A stretch of DNA of 31,675 nucleotides from Schoenoplectus triqueter (GCA_964058805.1 CAXKVV010001835.1:1-31675); one strand, 5' to 3'. Positions 10,636 through 21,680 are shown, numbered from the stretch's first letter. Notes: a model not told the origin generated them from the letters alone. Numbers and translations are program-made.

Positions 10636-12073
10636 TATATGGAATAGAATTGTCAAAAATTTACCACTCACTCCTGTACAATTAAATAAATTTGTATTTA
10701 CAGGAGTCAAATTGGAAATTAATATCATGATGTGGTAGCCTTTTGAAATTTCTTACATTAAATAACAGGTCTTGTGTCGTTGATCAAGATTCTTATTGAA
10801 GATAATTGTTTTACATGAAAACAATAATTGTCAATTTATGACTTAAATGAGACTATTCGTCACTTTTTTCGACTATTTCCCTTGTGTCAAAAGTTCGATT
10901 TTGGATGGGAGCTAAGTTGGAACATTTTGTACGTCTAGATATTTCGTTCAATTTTTTTTTAAGATAAAGATATCAATTAATGAAGTTTCTCTAGATTGAA
11001 ATTTACACGTAGTTTATACAACATTTTTATTACTAGATCAAAAAACAATTCTCCGTCAAAAAATATACGTCTTATTACCGTAAATAATTTTTTGAAGGAA
11101 GATTTTGTTATGCCATGTTGGTGCTTCTGTCTGATGAGAAGAATGTTTTTTTTTCTGGTTATTGTTTTTGTTGTGTTGTTGAGAATGAGAACTAAACTGC
11201 TTTTTATAACTAAATTTTGAATTATAATTAATATATGAGTGTTAATATGGATATTATTTGTAATGGCTAAAAATCATTGTAATGGAGTATCTATATTAAC
11301 ACTCATATATATCTTATACAAAAATTAAAAATATTACTCTAAAAAAATCGAGGCAAATATAAGGTGAAATTTATCTAAAGAGATGATAGGATTTTAAAAA
11401 TATAATATAGTGCTTTGAGAGTGGTGAAAAGATAAAAAAAAACGTACGAGAGAAGTGTATGAAAGAGTGTGTTTTAAAAAGGGGAGGAGTGTGTGAGAAG
11501 AAAGTAGAGGTAATTTTTAAAATTTTCGTTAAGAAAAAAATATGGGTATATAAATTATTAAAAGATAATTTCTACTATTTCAAATATAATTATATTATGT
11601 AATCATTTCAAATATAATTATCTTATTTTTTAAATAAAGATTTAGTTATTTTAAGTTCTATGAATTCTCCATTAACTCCTCAATATAGAAGGTTAAAACT
11701 ACTTAATTATAATTATTATACATTCTCTTTCCAATAGAAAGTACTTGCTTTAGATCTCAAAAATAAAATAATTATAACAAATCACTAAATTTACTTGGAT
11801 CATAATTGATCGATATGTTTTTTTCAACAAAGTACTATGCATATTTATTGAGTTAATTAATTATTGATTTTTAAATTATTATATATAGAATGTCATTAGT
11901 ATTGGATGGAGAGTCAAGAGAACAAGCAAAACAAATACAAAATAATATATTATTTATTTATTTTATTTTAAAATAACTCAAATTAGAATTAATTATATAT
12001 TTATATTTTGATTTATATTAATAAAATAAAGGCGCATTTACATGATATGCTCTGCTCTAGCTTCTAGGCGAGC
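10636..12073. other. AT-rich intergenic DNA with one hairpin
   Basis: No gene is recognised. The short frames at 10996-11220 and elsewhere lack any family signature. The only structured element seen is the inverted repeat at 11231-11310. Confidence 0.5.
11231..11310. repeat. 80-base perfect-arm hairpin
   Basis: The arms are 11231-11253 and 11288-11310, 23 bases each. They pair with one mismatch that would be a G-U pair in RNA, around a 34-base loop. The core of the arm is GAGTGTTAATAT. It may be a tiny foldback repeat or a chance AT-rich hairpin. Confidence 0.6.
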
Positions 12074-12081
12074 GGCGTACG

Positions 12082-12512
12082 TAGGGGTGTCAATTATCGC
12101 TCTGATCCGACCTGAACTCGATCCAACCCAACATGTTTCGAAAATAAATGGGTCAGGTATGGGTTTAATTTTTTTGACCCGAATCAGATTGGGTCGACCC
12201 GACCCGATTAATTATGATTTTTGACATAATTTTATGATTTAGTACTAATTAAATCTTAAATCTACACTAATTATATACTAATTAAGATTAATTATAAAAT
12301 AATTAATATTTAATTGCTTAAAATTATATAAAAATAATTAATAAATATTTAATTATTTTAAACAAGTCGGGTCGGGTCGGGTCGACCGTGACCCGATCAG
12401 ATCGAATATAGATTAAGATTTTTTTATCCGAATTTAATCGGGTCGGATTCGGATCGGATCAAATAATAAAAAAATAATATGACCCAACCGAACCCGATCC
12501 ATTGACGTCCCT
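12082..12512. mobile_element. GGGTCGGGTC-rich hAT-like MITE
   Basis: The left end TAGGGGTGTCAAT faces a right end whose reverse complement is CAGGGACGTCAATGG. The flanks GGCGTACG and GCTGTAGG match at 5 of 8 positions, so the duplication is weak. The inside has GACCCGACCCGA on one side and GGGTCGGGTCGGGTCG (about 12367) on the other, with AT-rich DNA between. It is non-coding. Confidence 0.65.
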
Positions 12513-12885
12513 GGCTGTAGGGGACGAACATTGAAAAATTGCATGAGAGTGCCTACGGGTTTATCATAAAAAAAAAATAGCATGAGAGGACACGTGGCAT
12601 GATGGCACAGGTCCATTTTATGACCGCTGGTGGTGGGTAATTAATAATTACGGCGCTGTCAGGCTGCAATGCTTTGCTGGTAACAATTAATTATCTGATA
12701 TGCTATTGCTAGAGCTGCCAAGGATTAAGGATTTATTTCCTTCTGCTATTGCTTCAGACTCAGAGGAGTGGAATTAATTGGATTAATGATAATTACAGAG
12801 AGGTAACTTTCAAGTGCAAATTCCTTTCTTCTTTGAACTTCGTAAAAAAAAGTATCTTTTGGAGAAATTAAGTTAATTCTTTTTT

Positions 12886-12887
<2 letters not shown>
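12513..12887. other. intergenic DNA, nothing recognised
   Basis: Unique-looking AT-rich sequence without frames or repeat ends that I can identify. Confidence 0.45.

Positions 12888-12940
<53 letters not shown>
12888..12940. repeat. (TA)n microsatellite
   Basis: 53 bases of uninterrupted TA dinucleotides. Confidence 0.97.
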
Positions 12941-12945
<5 letters not shown>

Positions 12946-13526
12946 TAATTAATTAAGTTAATTAAACTACCGTACATATACGCCCTAGATCAGATCAATA
13001 GGTTTTCTAGCTTGATAATGAAACATTATCCGCCTAATAGGAATATATAACGGATGGATTTGCTTTTTAACCGAAGGAAGACATATTCTACAACGATCGA
13101 GTAATATAAAAAGGGATCGAACTGTCTCTAAATCAACAAAAAGATTAACAGCTAATTAGTATTCGTGGAGCACTTTATTTCAAAAACAGGTTGATTGAAA
13201 TAGAGAGGTCATAGAGGTGTAATGTCATCTCCAAACAACATAAAGTCATAAATTAAGATTTTTATAAAGAGAGCTATGATGCTTCATGAAATACCAAAAG
13301 AATTATGTTTTACGTTCATATCTCAAATTTGAAAGAACGCCTGATCTAAACAGTTGAACGTGATCTTCATATTATAATATTTTTGAAGGTCAAATTTCTT
13401 TTTTTTTAATTTTTGTTCATTTTTAGAGAGAATTTTTTTGTCTCCGCTCCTTCATTATCCAAAGAAATCCTTCACGCATTTTTCTATACAACGTGTTTCT
13501 TCATACAATCCATGTAATATTGTCAT
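12941..13526. other. AT-rich spacer, nothing recognised
   Basis: No frames or repeat boundaries are recognised. It passes into the minisatellite at about 13527. Confidence 0.45.
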
Positions 13527-13895
13527 TTCCTTATCTAAATATCTAATTCACTTGTGATGTTTGTCATTTTTTATCTAAATACTTAATTCACATATCTAAA
13601 TACCTGATTCACTTGTAATGTTTGTTTTTCTATCTAAATACTTAATTCACTTCTTTAAATACCAAATTCATCTATTTAAATATCTGATTCACTTGTGATG
13701 CTTATCGTTTTCTATCTAAATACTTGATTCATCTATCTGAATGTCTTATTCATCTATCTAAATATTTGGTTCACCTATCTGAATACATGATTCACTTATC
13801 TGGATATCTAATTCACTTGTGATGTTTATCGTTTTCTATCTAAATATCTGATTCACTTATCTAAATATTTGTTTCACCTATCTAAATATCTGAGG
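13527..13895. repeat. 21-bp minisatellite, first array
   Basis: The units approximate CTATCTAAATATCTGATTCAC. Nine or more successive copies from 13712 are exactly 21 bases long, except one 19-base variant (TTGTGATGTTTATCGTTTT). Before 13712 the same unit alternates with TTGTGATGTTTATCGTTTT, giving a higher-order pattern of about 40-60 bases. The array is degenerate and non-coding, and the same unit recurs at 19406-19573. Confidence 0.85.
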
Positions 13896-13913
13896 TATAT
13901 ATATATAAATATC

Positions 13914-16311
13914 TGTCACACCCCAGAAATAATAAATCGGATTAGGGGTGCTTAATCCCGCCACGTACGCACGATGAGACGTGCGTCCGAAAGGCTAAAT
14001 GAATAAAATAAATAAAATACAAAATAAATAAAACAATAATAATATAAAATAATAACAGTCCAGAATATATAGTAAAGTACAACGCCCGACACCGGCGGGG
14101 CTAACTCCATCGGAATGGATAGCAAAAATCTCTCAAATAAAACCCAAAGAAAGAAATAAAAACCTGATACCTCATAAGTCCTAATCATCTACCTGCCTCA
14201 CTATGTTGATGCAACGAAGCACCTCTGATATTACGCATGACTGCACCTAGCATTCTCATCAAAAATCAATCCCGCACCTGTAAACCTGAATCTCACAACC
14301 ACCGTGGAAACGTGAGTAATTTAAAAATTACTCAGTACGGATTTAGATTCAGCCTTAAGATTTGATCTTCTTTCCTAGACTGGACCCAAATACCGATATT
14401 AACTTTCTAAATGTAGTAATTATCTATTTATAAGTAAAATTATAGTTTAATGTATCTCTTTAATATTTCGCTATGATGCAATGACATGCAATGACAGATA
14501 AACCCGAAATATAAAAATCTGTGGATAATATATATATATAAGGTACGAGATTTAAAGCACTCGTATAGATATAACTCAATTGCAGATCATCAGTCAATCC
14601 ACAAGCGGGCACGTGATCAGACCCTGGACTTGTGACTTACCTAAGCAGACACGTATTCGGGCCCAACTTATAAACTTAGGATTTTCGAGTAAGCGGGCGT
14701 CAATGCCCTGAATACCCTGGGAAAATTCGGTCTCCCAGAGCGATAACGCTCTAGGAGAGTGACAGCTAAAAGTACGTACTTGGTATTCTAAATCTGATGA
14801 TCCACCTCACAAAATAATAATAATATAATAAACAAAGGGGATTAAGAAGTTATGCTTTCAGTTGCCATATCGCCAAAAGGAGATAACTACCCGTGAATTG
14901 ACAAATCAGAAACAAATGGGAGCCTACACTGAACCAACCAAGGGTCAGAGGACCGCATCCCGTAAAGATAACAAAATGAAATATATGCAAATAGGAGCCT
15001 ACACTGTACCCACTAGGGCCAAAGGACCGCATCCCGATTTTTTCTGTACCAACCAGGGGCCAAAGGAGAAAGCCCTTCGGACATACCAGAATCCTAAATA
15101 AGTCGGATAAATAAAATAATATAATATCTCAGTGTAAATTCCAGTCTCGAATATGGTCGCTCACACTAAATACTGAAAGACATGGTATCCTAACCGCTCA
15201 AATTTGGATTAAAAATCTTAATCATATTAAGAATAGTAAAAATATAATATTGATCAAAAAGAAAATACTCTGACACAGTCGAACCCGCCAAATGACGGGG
15301 TCGGTGGATAATCTGACAGGCAAAGATACATAGTGCATATACAGACTGGTGGGTCCCACGAGCTTATGGGTCACCGTACGTAACCACGACGGTCTGATTA
15401 TGCAAGGCAACCTCAGACTGAGAATTACTCGGCCCGCCTCTCAGCACTCACATGCATTTAATGTATGGTTAACTACTTAACTAAATTAATACTTACTAAT
15501 AGTAATAATATTGTCCTAATAATTATAATCTACAACTTAATTATTTAATTCTATCTAATCCTATCTCGGGACTACTTCCCGAGTCCTACTCTTATCATGT
15601 CTACATGCAATATGACATGTGAATGCGGATAGGCCCCAAAAATACTGGTCAATTTACCGGATGCATATGACAATTCAAATTTGGTCTCTAATCAATTTTG
15701 GACAGAAAATACCGCAGTTTAGATTTATTTAAAAAAACATCTTTATTTTCGGTTTAGATTCCTAATTCTGAAGAAAGAAAAGCAAATCCCAAAAAACTAT
15801 ACCTGAGAGTGCTGGCGAGGATCGTGGAGTCGCTCTAATCCGAAGGCAGCGCACCCATCTCCTGCATACGTGAGGTCGGAATCGGCCTCGATCTCCATGA
15901 GTGGATCCGAGTCGACTATATCACTTATTATTAATTTAAATTGAGTGTCCATTAGTTTTTACATGATTTAGTTCTGAATTAATAATTAATTAAAATGGTG
16001 TTTTAATTAACGTCTGTTCAGATTTTATCATCTTTTTCTTAAAATTTCAGTAACATCTCTGTCGTATTTATAAGGCGTCAAAATAATAATTATCGCGTTT
16101 GTATCCATTTTTATCGTGTTTGACATTTTAATCACTTTCATACTTCTTTTCTTAATTTTATTCGGAATTTGTTATTTTGATTAAGTGTTAGTTCTAAAGG
16201 TGTATACCATATTAATCCCTTTTTATTCTATTTGGGTTTCAATTAAACCGTCTTTTAATTATTTATTATTTTTATCGTGTTTTTACGCGTTTCATAGTAT
16301 TTGACGGTGTG
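13914..16311. mobile_element. possible solo LTR of a Ty3/gypsy-type element
   Basis: The block begins TGTCACACCCC and ends near GGTGTGAGA, so the ends are short inverted repeats of the TG..CA kind common in plant LTRs, though the last bases are not perfect. It differs from its surroundings: higher GC between 13930 and 15460, no long frame, internal direct repeats (14918-15060) and a perfect GAGTAATTT/AAATTACTC stem at 14314-14333. No gag, pol or second LTR is present and no 5-bp target duplication was found. It could be another kind of repeat. Confidence 0.4.
14918..15060. repeat. 75-bp tandem duplication inside the LTR-like block
   Basis: GGAGCCTACACTG followed by a CCAACCAAGGGTCAGAGGAC-like stretch and CCGCATCCCG occurs at 14919-14962 and again from 14994, a spacing of 75 bases. 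A third partial copy (CCAACCAGGGGCCAAAGGA) follows at about 15049. Copies differ at several positions. Confidence 0.75.
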
Positions 16312-16734
16312 AGACGGTGAGTGATAGAAATTTAGAAAAATAAACAACAAATAACACACAAGTATAAGTACGAATTAATATTTTATTAATTTCTATTTTT
16401 AATTACAATTACAATTATAACATATTTTAAGAAATAAAAACTAAAATTAAATAAATTAGAGAAATTTATTAATAGATATTTTATAAATATTATTACCATC
16501 TAATGAATTTATAAATTATTTAGTTTTAAATCATACCATTATGGTCACAATTATTTAAGCCTAACGTGAATCATATGTTAATTTACTATTTCATCAATTA
16601 CGTTGTAAGTATATATTTTGTTTTATAGATATTATTGTTGACGTAAAGATTATAAATCTGAAAATCAATATAATAATTTATCTAGTTTAATTTATAAAAA
16701 TTATTAATATATGATTTTCATTAATATATATATA
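16312..16734. other. AT-rich spacer
   Basis: No frame or repeat end is recognised between the LTR-like block and the foldback element. Confidence 0.45.
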
Positions 16735-17183
16735 GTGGAGATACCGTGAGCTTAAGCTCACGGAGACCTTCCGTGAGCTTAACTCAAAAAATATATTAAA
16801 TCATCTCGAAATTTTAATTTATCATTCTCATTAAATTTTTTATATAAAAATCTTACGGGATGCAAAAATTTGGAGTGTTTTGAATTTTTTAAGTCACCGT
16901 TTTTAAATTTTTAAAATGATGTTCAAGTATTGAATATATTATTATTATTTTTAGAGCTGATTTTCAAAAATTAAAAACAACAACTTAAAAAGCTCGAAAC
17001 GCTCCAAATTGTTGCATCCCATGAGATTTTCATATAAAGAATTTAATGAGAATGATAAATTAAAATTTTGAAATGATTTGATATGTTTTTTTGAGTTAAG
17101 CTCACGGAAGACCTCCTTCGTCACCCCCCTCATTCTCAGATTCCCTCTTGAAGTGCCCACCTCGCTTAAGCTCACGGTATCTC

Positions 17184-17186
<3 letters not shown>
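16735..17186. mobile_element. foldback/long-TIR MITE with an asymmetric insert
   Basis: The outer 23 bases, starting GTGGAGATACCGTGAGC, are perfectly inverted between 16735-16757 and 17164-17186. Inner arms (about 16768-16902 and 17111-16975) remain about 90 percent alike by eye, leaving a centre of roughly 70 bases. The left arm holds a perfect palindrome CCGTGAGCTTAAGCTCACGG (16744-16763). In the right arm about 52 foreign bases (17113-17164) sit where the left arm has about ten. Flanking DNA is TATATATA on both sides, so target duplication length cannot be read. Long arms suggest a Mutator-type origin, which is an inference. There is no protein frame. Confidence 0.85.
17113..17166 (-). repeat. 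segment shared, inverted, with 18238-18290
   Basis: Read on the minus strand this is AGCGAGGTGGGCACTTCAAG, then a near-identical run through TCTGAGAATGAGG to GACGAAGG. It matches the plus strand at 18238-18290 with about three substitutions and one single-base indel over some 50 bases. It is GC-richer than the rest of the foldback element and absent from the opposite arm. Confidence 0.9.

Positions 17187-17246
<60 letters not shown>
17187..17246. repeat. (TA)n microsatellite
   Basis: 60 bases of pure TA immediately at the right end of the foldback element. Frames reading Tyr-Ile repeats across it are not genes. Confidence 0.97.
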
Positions 17247-17251
<5 letters not shown>

Positions 17252-17465
17252 GTCATATCTATTTGCTTACATCAAGTGGATGTATTTTTATAATTATTAT
17301 TAGAATAATGACTTAATTATTTCGTAATCATTTTAATTGTAAATCACATTTTTATTTTTTGGAGTTTTTAAGCATTGGGCTGAAATTTATTTTCATCTCA
17401 GCCTAAATTCAAATTAATTAATTTAACTCACTTATATAGCTCAATATGCCTTAGTTGTAATCCTG

Positions 17466-18715
17466 TTGATAAAGCTTCCTAATCTTATTTTTATACTCAT
17501 TAAAATTTTAAACTCCTGCATAGAACTAGATTCAACAAGCAAGGCAGCACAACCATCACAGTACAAGTCAGGAACAAGAGCCAATTCATATGCAACCAAT
17601 CCAACAAAATTAGAGAACAAAATCCATCACAAGATACAGCACCAGGGACAAAGCAAAAGATACAAACCATTAGGAAATCAAATGCAACCCATTAATAGGA
17701 CAAGTAACAAAACTAGTATTGGTAAATATCAGAGGCAAAACCAAACACCAGCATGTCGGCATAACCAACAAAGAGACTAGGGCTGGTGTTAGCAATTTAA
17801 GGGAAACCAATTACAGAACTAGCACGGAAAAAAAATAGAATGATAATAATGCCACCTCTAGAACGAGATTTGTACTAAGAACAAGGCCTAAGTAACTTTG
17901 GTACAGCTCTTACCCTTGAAACAAAATCCAAAATATGGAATTTATTCTAGTGTAGAGGTGTACCTCACAGAAACCAAATCGAATCAACAAGTCTAAGATT
18001 CGTAAATCAATCAGTTTCATGCAACAGAAAAATAGTGGGGGTTGGAGTTTACCAGTATAGTCCAGGAAGGCATAAATGACACTAACAAGAGAATCACTAT
18101 GAAACAAGGTGGAGCCTGCGCAAGAAGCTCAATCGCTCAGTTAAGGGTAGCACACAACAGAGGTCGGTTCTGGCCAGTAGTCATTGTTGGTCGTGGGTGA
18201 CGCAAGCTTGATTAAGGCAAGTATAGAACAAGGTACCAGCGAGGTGGGCACTTCAAGAGAGAATCTGAGAATGAGGGGGTGGCGAAGGGGGTCGGACCTG
18301 GGCGCCCTCTGTGTGAGAGGAAAAAGAAAGGAGATGAGAGGTGTGAGGATGGTTCAGCACTGAGGGGAAGGGGAAGGCAGATGGCAACATTGAAGAGGGA
18401 GAGAGGAGTGAAATTGAAAATTGAAAATGAGAGGGCTCTCTCTCGGCTGGGGTTGAAGTGAGGAGGGACAGGGAGAGTAAGTAAAAGAAAATATTAGTTT
18501 TTGGAAAGAAAGAAGGAGATCAAAAGATAAGAGCAAGAAGGCAACCACGGGAAGTAAAAGAGATGGGACATGTGTACACGCACGAGACAGAGAGTACAAC
18601 CAGTCGAGATGGGGAATGAGACAGGAGAGACAAGGTCACGAGAGGTGTAGAGAAGTCAATTTCTCGGTAAGGAAAGAAGAAAGAGAGAGGATTATGGTAT
18701 GGGTTTAAATCCAAT
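17466..18715 (-). other. unassigned block resembling an antisense 5' leader and intron
   Basis: Its base composition differs from the AT-rich neighbours. Read on the minus strand from about 18715 it is strongly CT-rich (repeated CTCTCTC, CCCTTCCCC), like a plant 5' leader or promoter-proximal exon, as far as about 18240. A less biased stretch follows, with a possible donor CAAGG/GTAAGA near 17914. Beyond that it is T-rich and intron-like down to 17466. I find no convincing protein and no repeat ends. It may be a captured gene start, a decayed non-coding gene or an unknown transposon. Confidence 0.3.
18238..18290 (+). repeat. second copy of the segment found inside the foldback element
   Basis: Plus-strand match, in inverted orientation, to 17113-17166, about 1.1 kb away. 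The surroundings here show none of the foldback arms (no GTGAGCTTAAG on either side), so this copy is not simply another foldback element. Confidence 0.9.
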
Positions 18716-19405
18716 ATTCTATGACTGACGTTGTGTAAACGATCATGTGTCTCGTAAATTAATTAGAATTTTGATTAGTTGGTTTATTGGAAATAAAAGA
18801 AGAGAATAGATGAAGAGGTTTAATTTTGTTTTTTTCTGTGATTGGAACTACGTAGATAATCGTGTTTAATTGCCCTTTTCATATTTTAATTGATCGACTA
18901 ATTTTACTTTGTTCTAATTTAGTTATTAACTTTGATTATATTTGATAATTTTATATTCTTTGATTAAACTCGTACACTTAGTTTCATAATTTTTGGTGTT
19001 CCTATATAACTAGTTAAATATAATTAGTGTGATTATTATTGTTTCTTGTTTCATTAGATTGAGGAAATTAAATGTTTATTTCATCTACTTAATCAGAATT
19101 TAAATTATTTATATTTTAATAAATATTAATTTGATTTTTGAGATAAAGTTTTAATTAAGGTTTCTTCTTTCTAAATTATAAAATTTATCATATGTATTTT
19201 TCCTTATAATTTGTTTAATTATATATTTATAGATTTTATTATTTTAAAAGTTATGGGGTTTCACAATATCCAAGTCATTTTTTCTGAGGTTTTTCTTTCT
19301 CTAATATGTCACATACTTTTTTCATAAAACTCACATGATATTTGTCAGTTTCTCCCACATGATTTTATTTTTCAAGATTCATTTACTCTCTCTTGTCATT
19401 TTTTT
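18716..19405. other. AT-rich spacer
   Basis: No gene is seen. The last 150 bases (from about 19260) loosely resemble the sequence just before the first 21-bp minisatellite: T-rich, with ACATGATATTTGTCA-like words. Confidence 0.45.
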
Positions 19406-19573
19406 TTACTAAATAACTGAGTTACTTATCTAAATTCCTGAGCTACACATCTAAATATCTAAATTTCATATCTAAATACTTAAGTATCATATCTAAATAC
19501 TTGTCTCACTTATATAAATATCTGATTCACTTACATAAATACTTGACTTATTTATATAACTCACTTATGTAGA
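19406..19573. repeat. 21-bp minisatellite, second array
   Basis: Six successive 21-base units run from 19426 to 19551, for example ATATCTAAATACTTGTCTCAC and TTATATAAATATCTGATTCAC, with partial units on both sides. The unit is the same as in the array at 13527-13895, 5.5 kb away. The array ends about 100 bases before the MULE transposase relic. Confidence 0.85.
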
Positions 19574-19639
19574 TGGACATTTTTTTGCCAAAAATGAGAA
19601 GTTAGTTTTCATTATGTGAATTGTTTAGTGACTTAGCTG

Positions 19640-20430
19640 AGGAGATAACCGGGGTAGTTGTTAAAAGTCTAAAATATGGATATTTGACAACAAAAAGGGT
19701 AGAGATGTGGAAATTATTTCGGAGTCACAAATACTTGAGATGTTTAGTATGTACCTAGAAAGAAAATTTTTTCTTTATGTAGTAGTTTGTGATTCGGATG
19801 GAAACTCGAAGTGTATCAATATAACTCCTAATTATTCATGCACTGCATCTCAACAAACACCAAGCGTAGCAATTAAGCCAAATATTTGAGGGGCTTGATG
19901 AGTACATGGGAATCAATGATGAGGATATGTACAGTTTTGATTGACAAGGGTAATGTGCATGAGGAAGCACGCATTGATCTTTAAGAGGATAATGTGTAGA
20001 AAGAGATAATTATAGATGATGTAGTTGAGAATGGATCCACCATTACATATGACTCTAAAAATCTCAAAATAAAACTCAATGCTTTATTTTCTAATGTAGA
20101 TGCCTTTAGGAAAGTATTAAGATGTTTTATAATAAAAAAAAAGTTTTAAGTACGTTGAAGTCGGACAAGAAGAGATTCATAGGCAAATGTAAATATCCTA
20201 ATTGTCCTTAGAATATTCGTGCTTCGGAACTCTAAGGTAATAAAACATTCAAGGTATGATTACATAACTAACCATATTTGTGATTCAAATAGTGTATGTA
20301 CTAATATATTTGAACTTCTTTAATTTTTAGATAAAGGTGTTATGCATATATGTCCATCCACTAGCATAATTGACGAAAATATGACTTTAAAATCTTGAGT
20401 ATCAAAGAGGGTCAGAGATTGGTTGACGGG
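19640..20430 (+). pseudogene. MuDR-type MULE transposase relic (N-terminal part)
   Basis: Remains of a Mutator-like transposase N-terminus. The order fits the family: VEIISESQILEMFSMYLERK (19707-19766), GLDEYMGINDEDMYSFD (about 19891-19940), then NALFSNVDAFRKVLRCFIIK (about 20076-20135), KRFIGKCKYPNCP(stop)NIRASEL (about 20170-20232) and, after a 77-base GT-AG intron (20254-20330), HICPSTS and KRVRDWLTG (to about 20430). These match the MuDR DNA-binding region with its Cys-Cys pair. Two tryptophans conserved in the family have become stops (TAG at 20209-20211, TGA at 20396-20398), with other stops and shifts. The DDE catalytic domain is absent, so it cannot act. Confidence 0.75.
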
Positions 20431-20880
20431 AATATATATCAACACAACATCATCACACATCATCACCCATCATAATAATTAGATAGCTTGGTTCCATACA
20501 TCAATTAAGCATCAAATTCGACACAACTTCATTGTTTTACATCATCACATAATTATTACTTAAATATTATTGAAATAAAAAAAATAGCACAACAAGAATT
20601 TTAGCAAGAAACACTTCTATCTTCTTCAGTTTTACAGCCTCCTCATTTTGTTTATTCTTCTATTCTACCATTGTATCGTGTAATTGAGTTTCATTCATGA
20701 TAACACCCTGCATCTCATTATGAACAAAATTTTGCTCGGCCAAAGCCCCCATGTCACGAAAATAAATCTCATATGCATCATCCCACATGAAAATTTGACA
20801 CTTAGATAACTTTGACATATTAAAGAATTCATTTATTAGAGAGTTGGCATATAAACCAGAGGAATAAGGCACAAAAGAAA
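20431..20880. other. stretch after the MULE relic, one unassigned minus-strand frame
   Basis: A minus-strand frame (about 20868-20660) has ordinary amino-acid composition, including SKLSKCQIFMWDDAYEIYF, and could be a transposon coding fragment. It has no motif I recognise, and it only reads further upstream by running into the GGTACC repeat. I do not call it a gene. Confidence 0.35.
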
Positions 20881-20884
20881 TAGT

Positions 20885-21130
20885 AGAACAGCAAGTATCA
20901 GTCAGTAATTGTGCTGGTAGTCCTACCAGTAGAACAGCAGGTACTGGTATTGGTACCAATCGAAACCCAGTTGGTACTGGCACTCCAAAACCCAATCAGT
21001 ACCGATGGTCCAAAACCCAATCGGTAGTCGGTACCGGTGCTCCAAAACCCAATCAGTACCAAATGCAAATGGATTATTTCTAAATCAACTTAATTTCTCA
21101 AAAACCGGTACCAATTGAAAACTCTAAAAT
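20885..21130. repeat. GGTACC-rich repeat with three CCAAAACCCAATC units
   Basis: TCCAAAACCCAATC(A/G)GTA occurs three times between 20982 and 21060, with spacings of about 27-37 bases, embedded in GGTACTGG, GGTACCGG and CCGGTACC words that face each other. The pattern resembles the interior of plant hAT-type MITEs, but I could not find the ends. Confidence 0.6.
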
Positions 21131-21680
21131 TGAATGAATAGAAATAGGTACTGATTTATTAGTAGAACATTTATAGTAGATTTTTTTCAGATTCAAAGTC
21201 GAATTGCTAACAAGTCTTACCAATTTCATCCCATAATCTGGAAGGCTCGATTGGTAGGCACCTACTCGGCTGGGCAGTGTTTAATGAAGAATAGTGCGCG
21301 GAGCAGTTACTCTTGCTGTGGTGATACATCAGAAGGATTGGGCGAAAGATTCAGTGAGGAGAAGGGTTGGGCAATGATGAATACAGATGGAGATAAGCGG
21401 GAGATCATAGAAATGAAATGACGAGGAAGAAGGGTCGGATAGAAGAAGGGTCCTATTTAGTAGATAGAGATATCAAGGGTATAATCGGAAATACAGAAAT
21501 ACATTATAAATTTTGTATATTTTGTAATTTCATAAAAATAAAAATATATATTTAATGATATAATGATAATTATAATAGTTTTAAAGTGACATTAAAGCAA
21601 GTCTTAACTTCAAAATGACATTTTGACAAATTTAACGTTTTCGAGTGACATTTTGACAAATTTTCCTTCTGAATTACTGA
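21131..21680. other. spacer upstream of COQ6
   Basis: Mixed-composition DNA followed by an AT-rich stretch. No gene or repeat boundary is recognised. Confidence 0.4.

Noticed and set aside
13527..13895. Regular repeats as a CRISPR array
   Set aside because: Units are contiguous 21-mers without unique spacers, in a plant genome; this is a minisatellite.
16951..17293. Frames with long Tyr-Ile repeats on both strands
   Set aside because: They are translations of the (TA)n microsatellite next to the foldback element.
18354..18714. Minus-strand Ser/Leu/Pro-rich frames
   Set aside because: Their composition follows from the CT-rich DNA and no motif or splice structure supports coding.
20660..20995. 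Minus-strand 111-residue frame as a host gene
   Set aside because: Its N-terminal part is translation of the GGTACC-rich repeat and the rest shows no known domain; a transposon fragment is possible but not shown.
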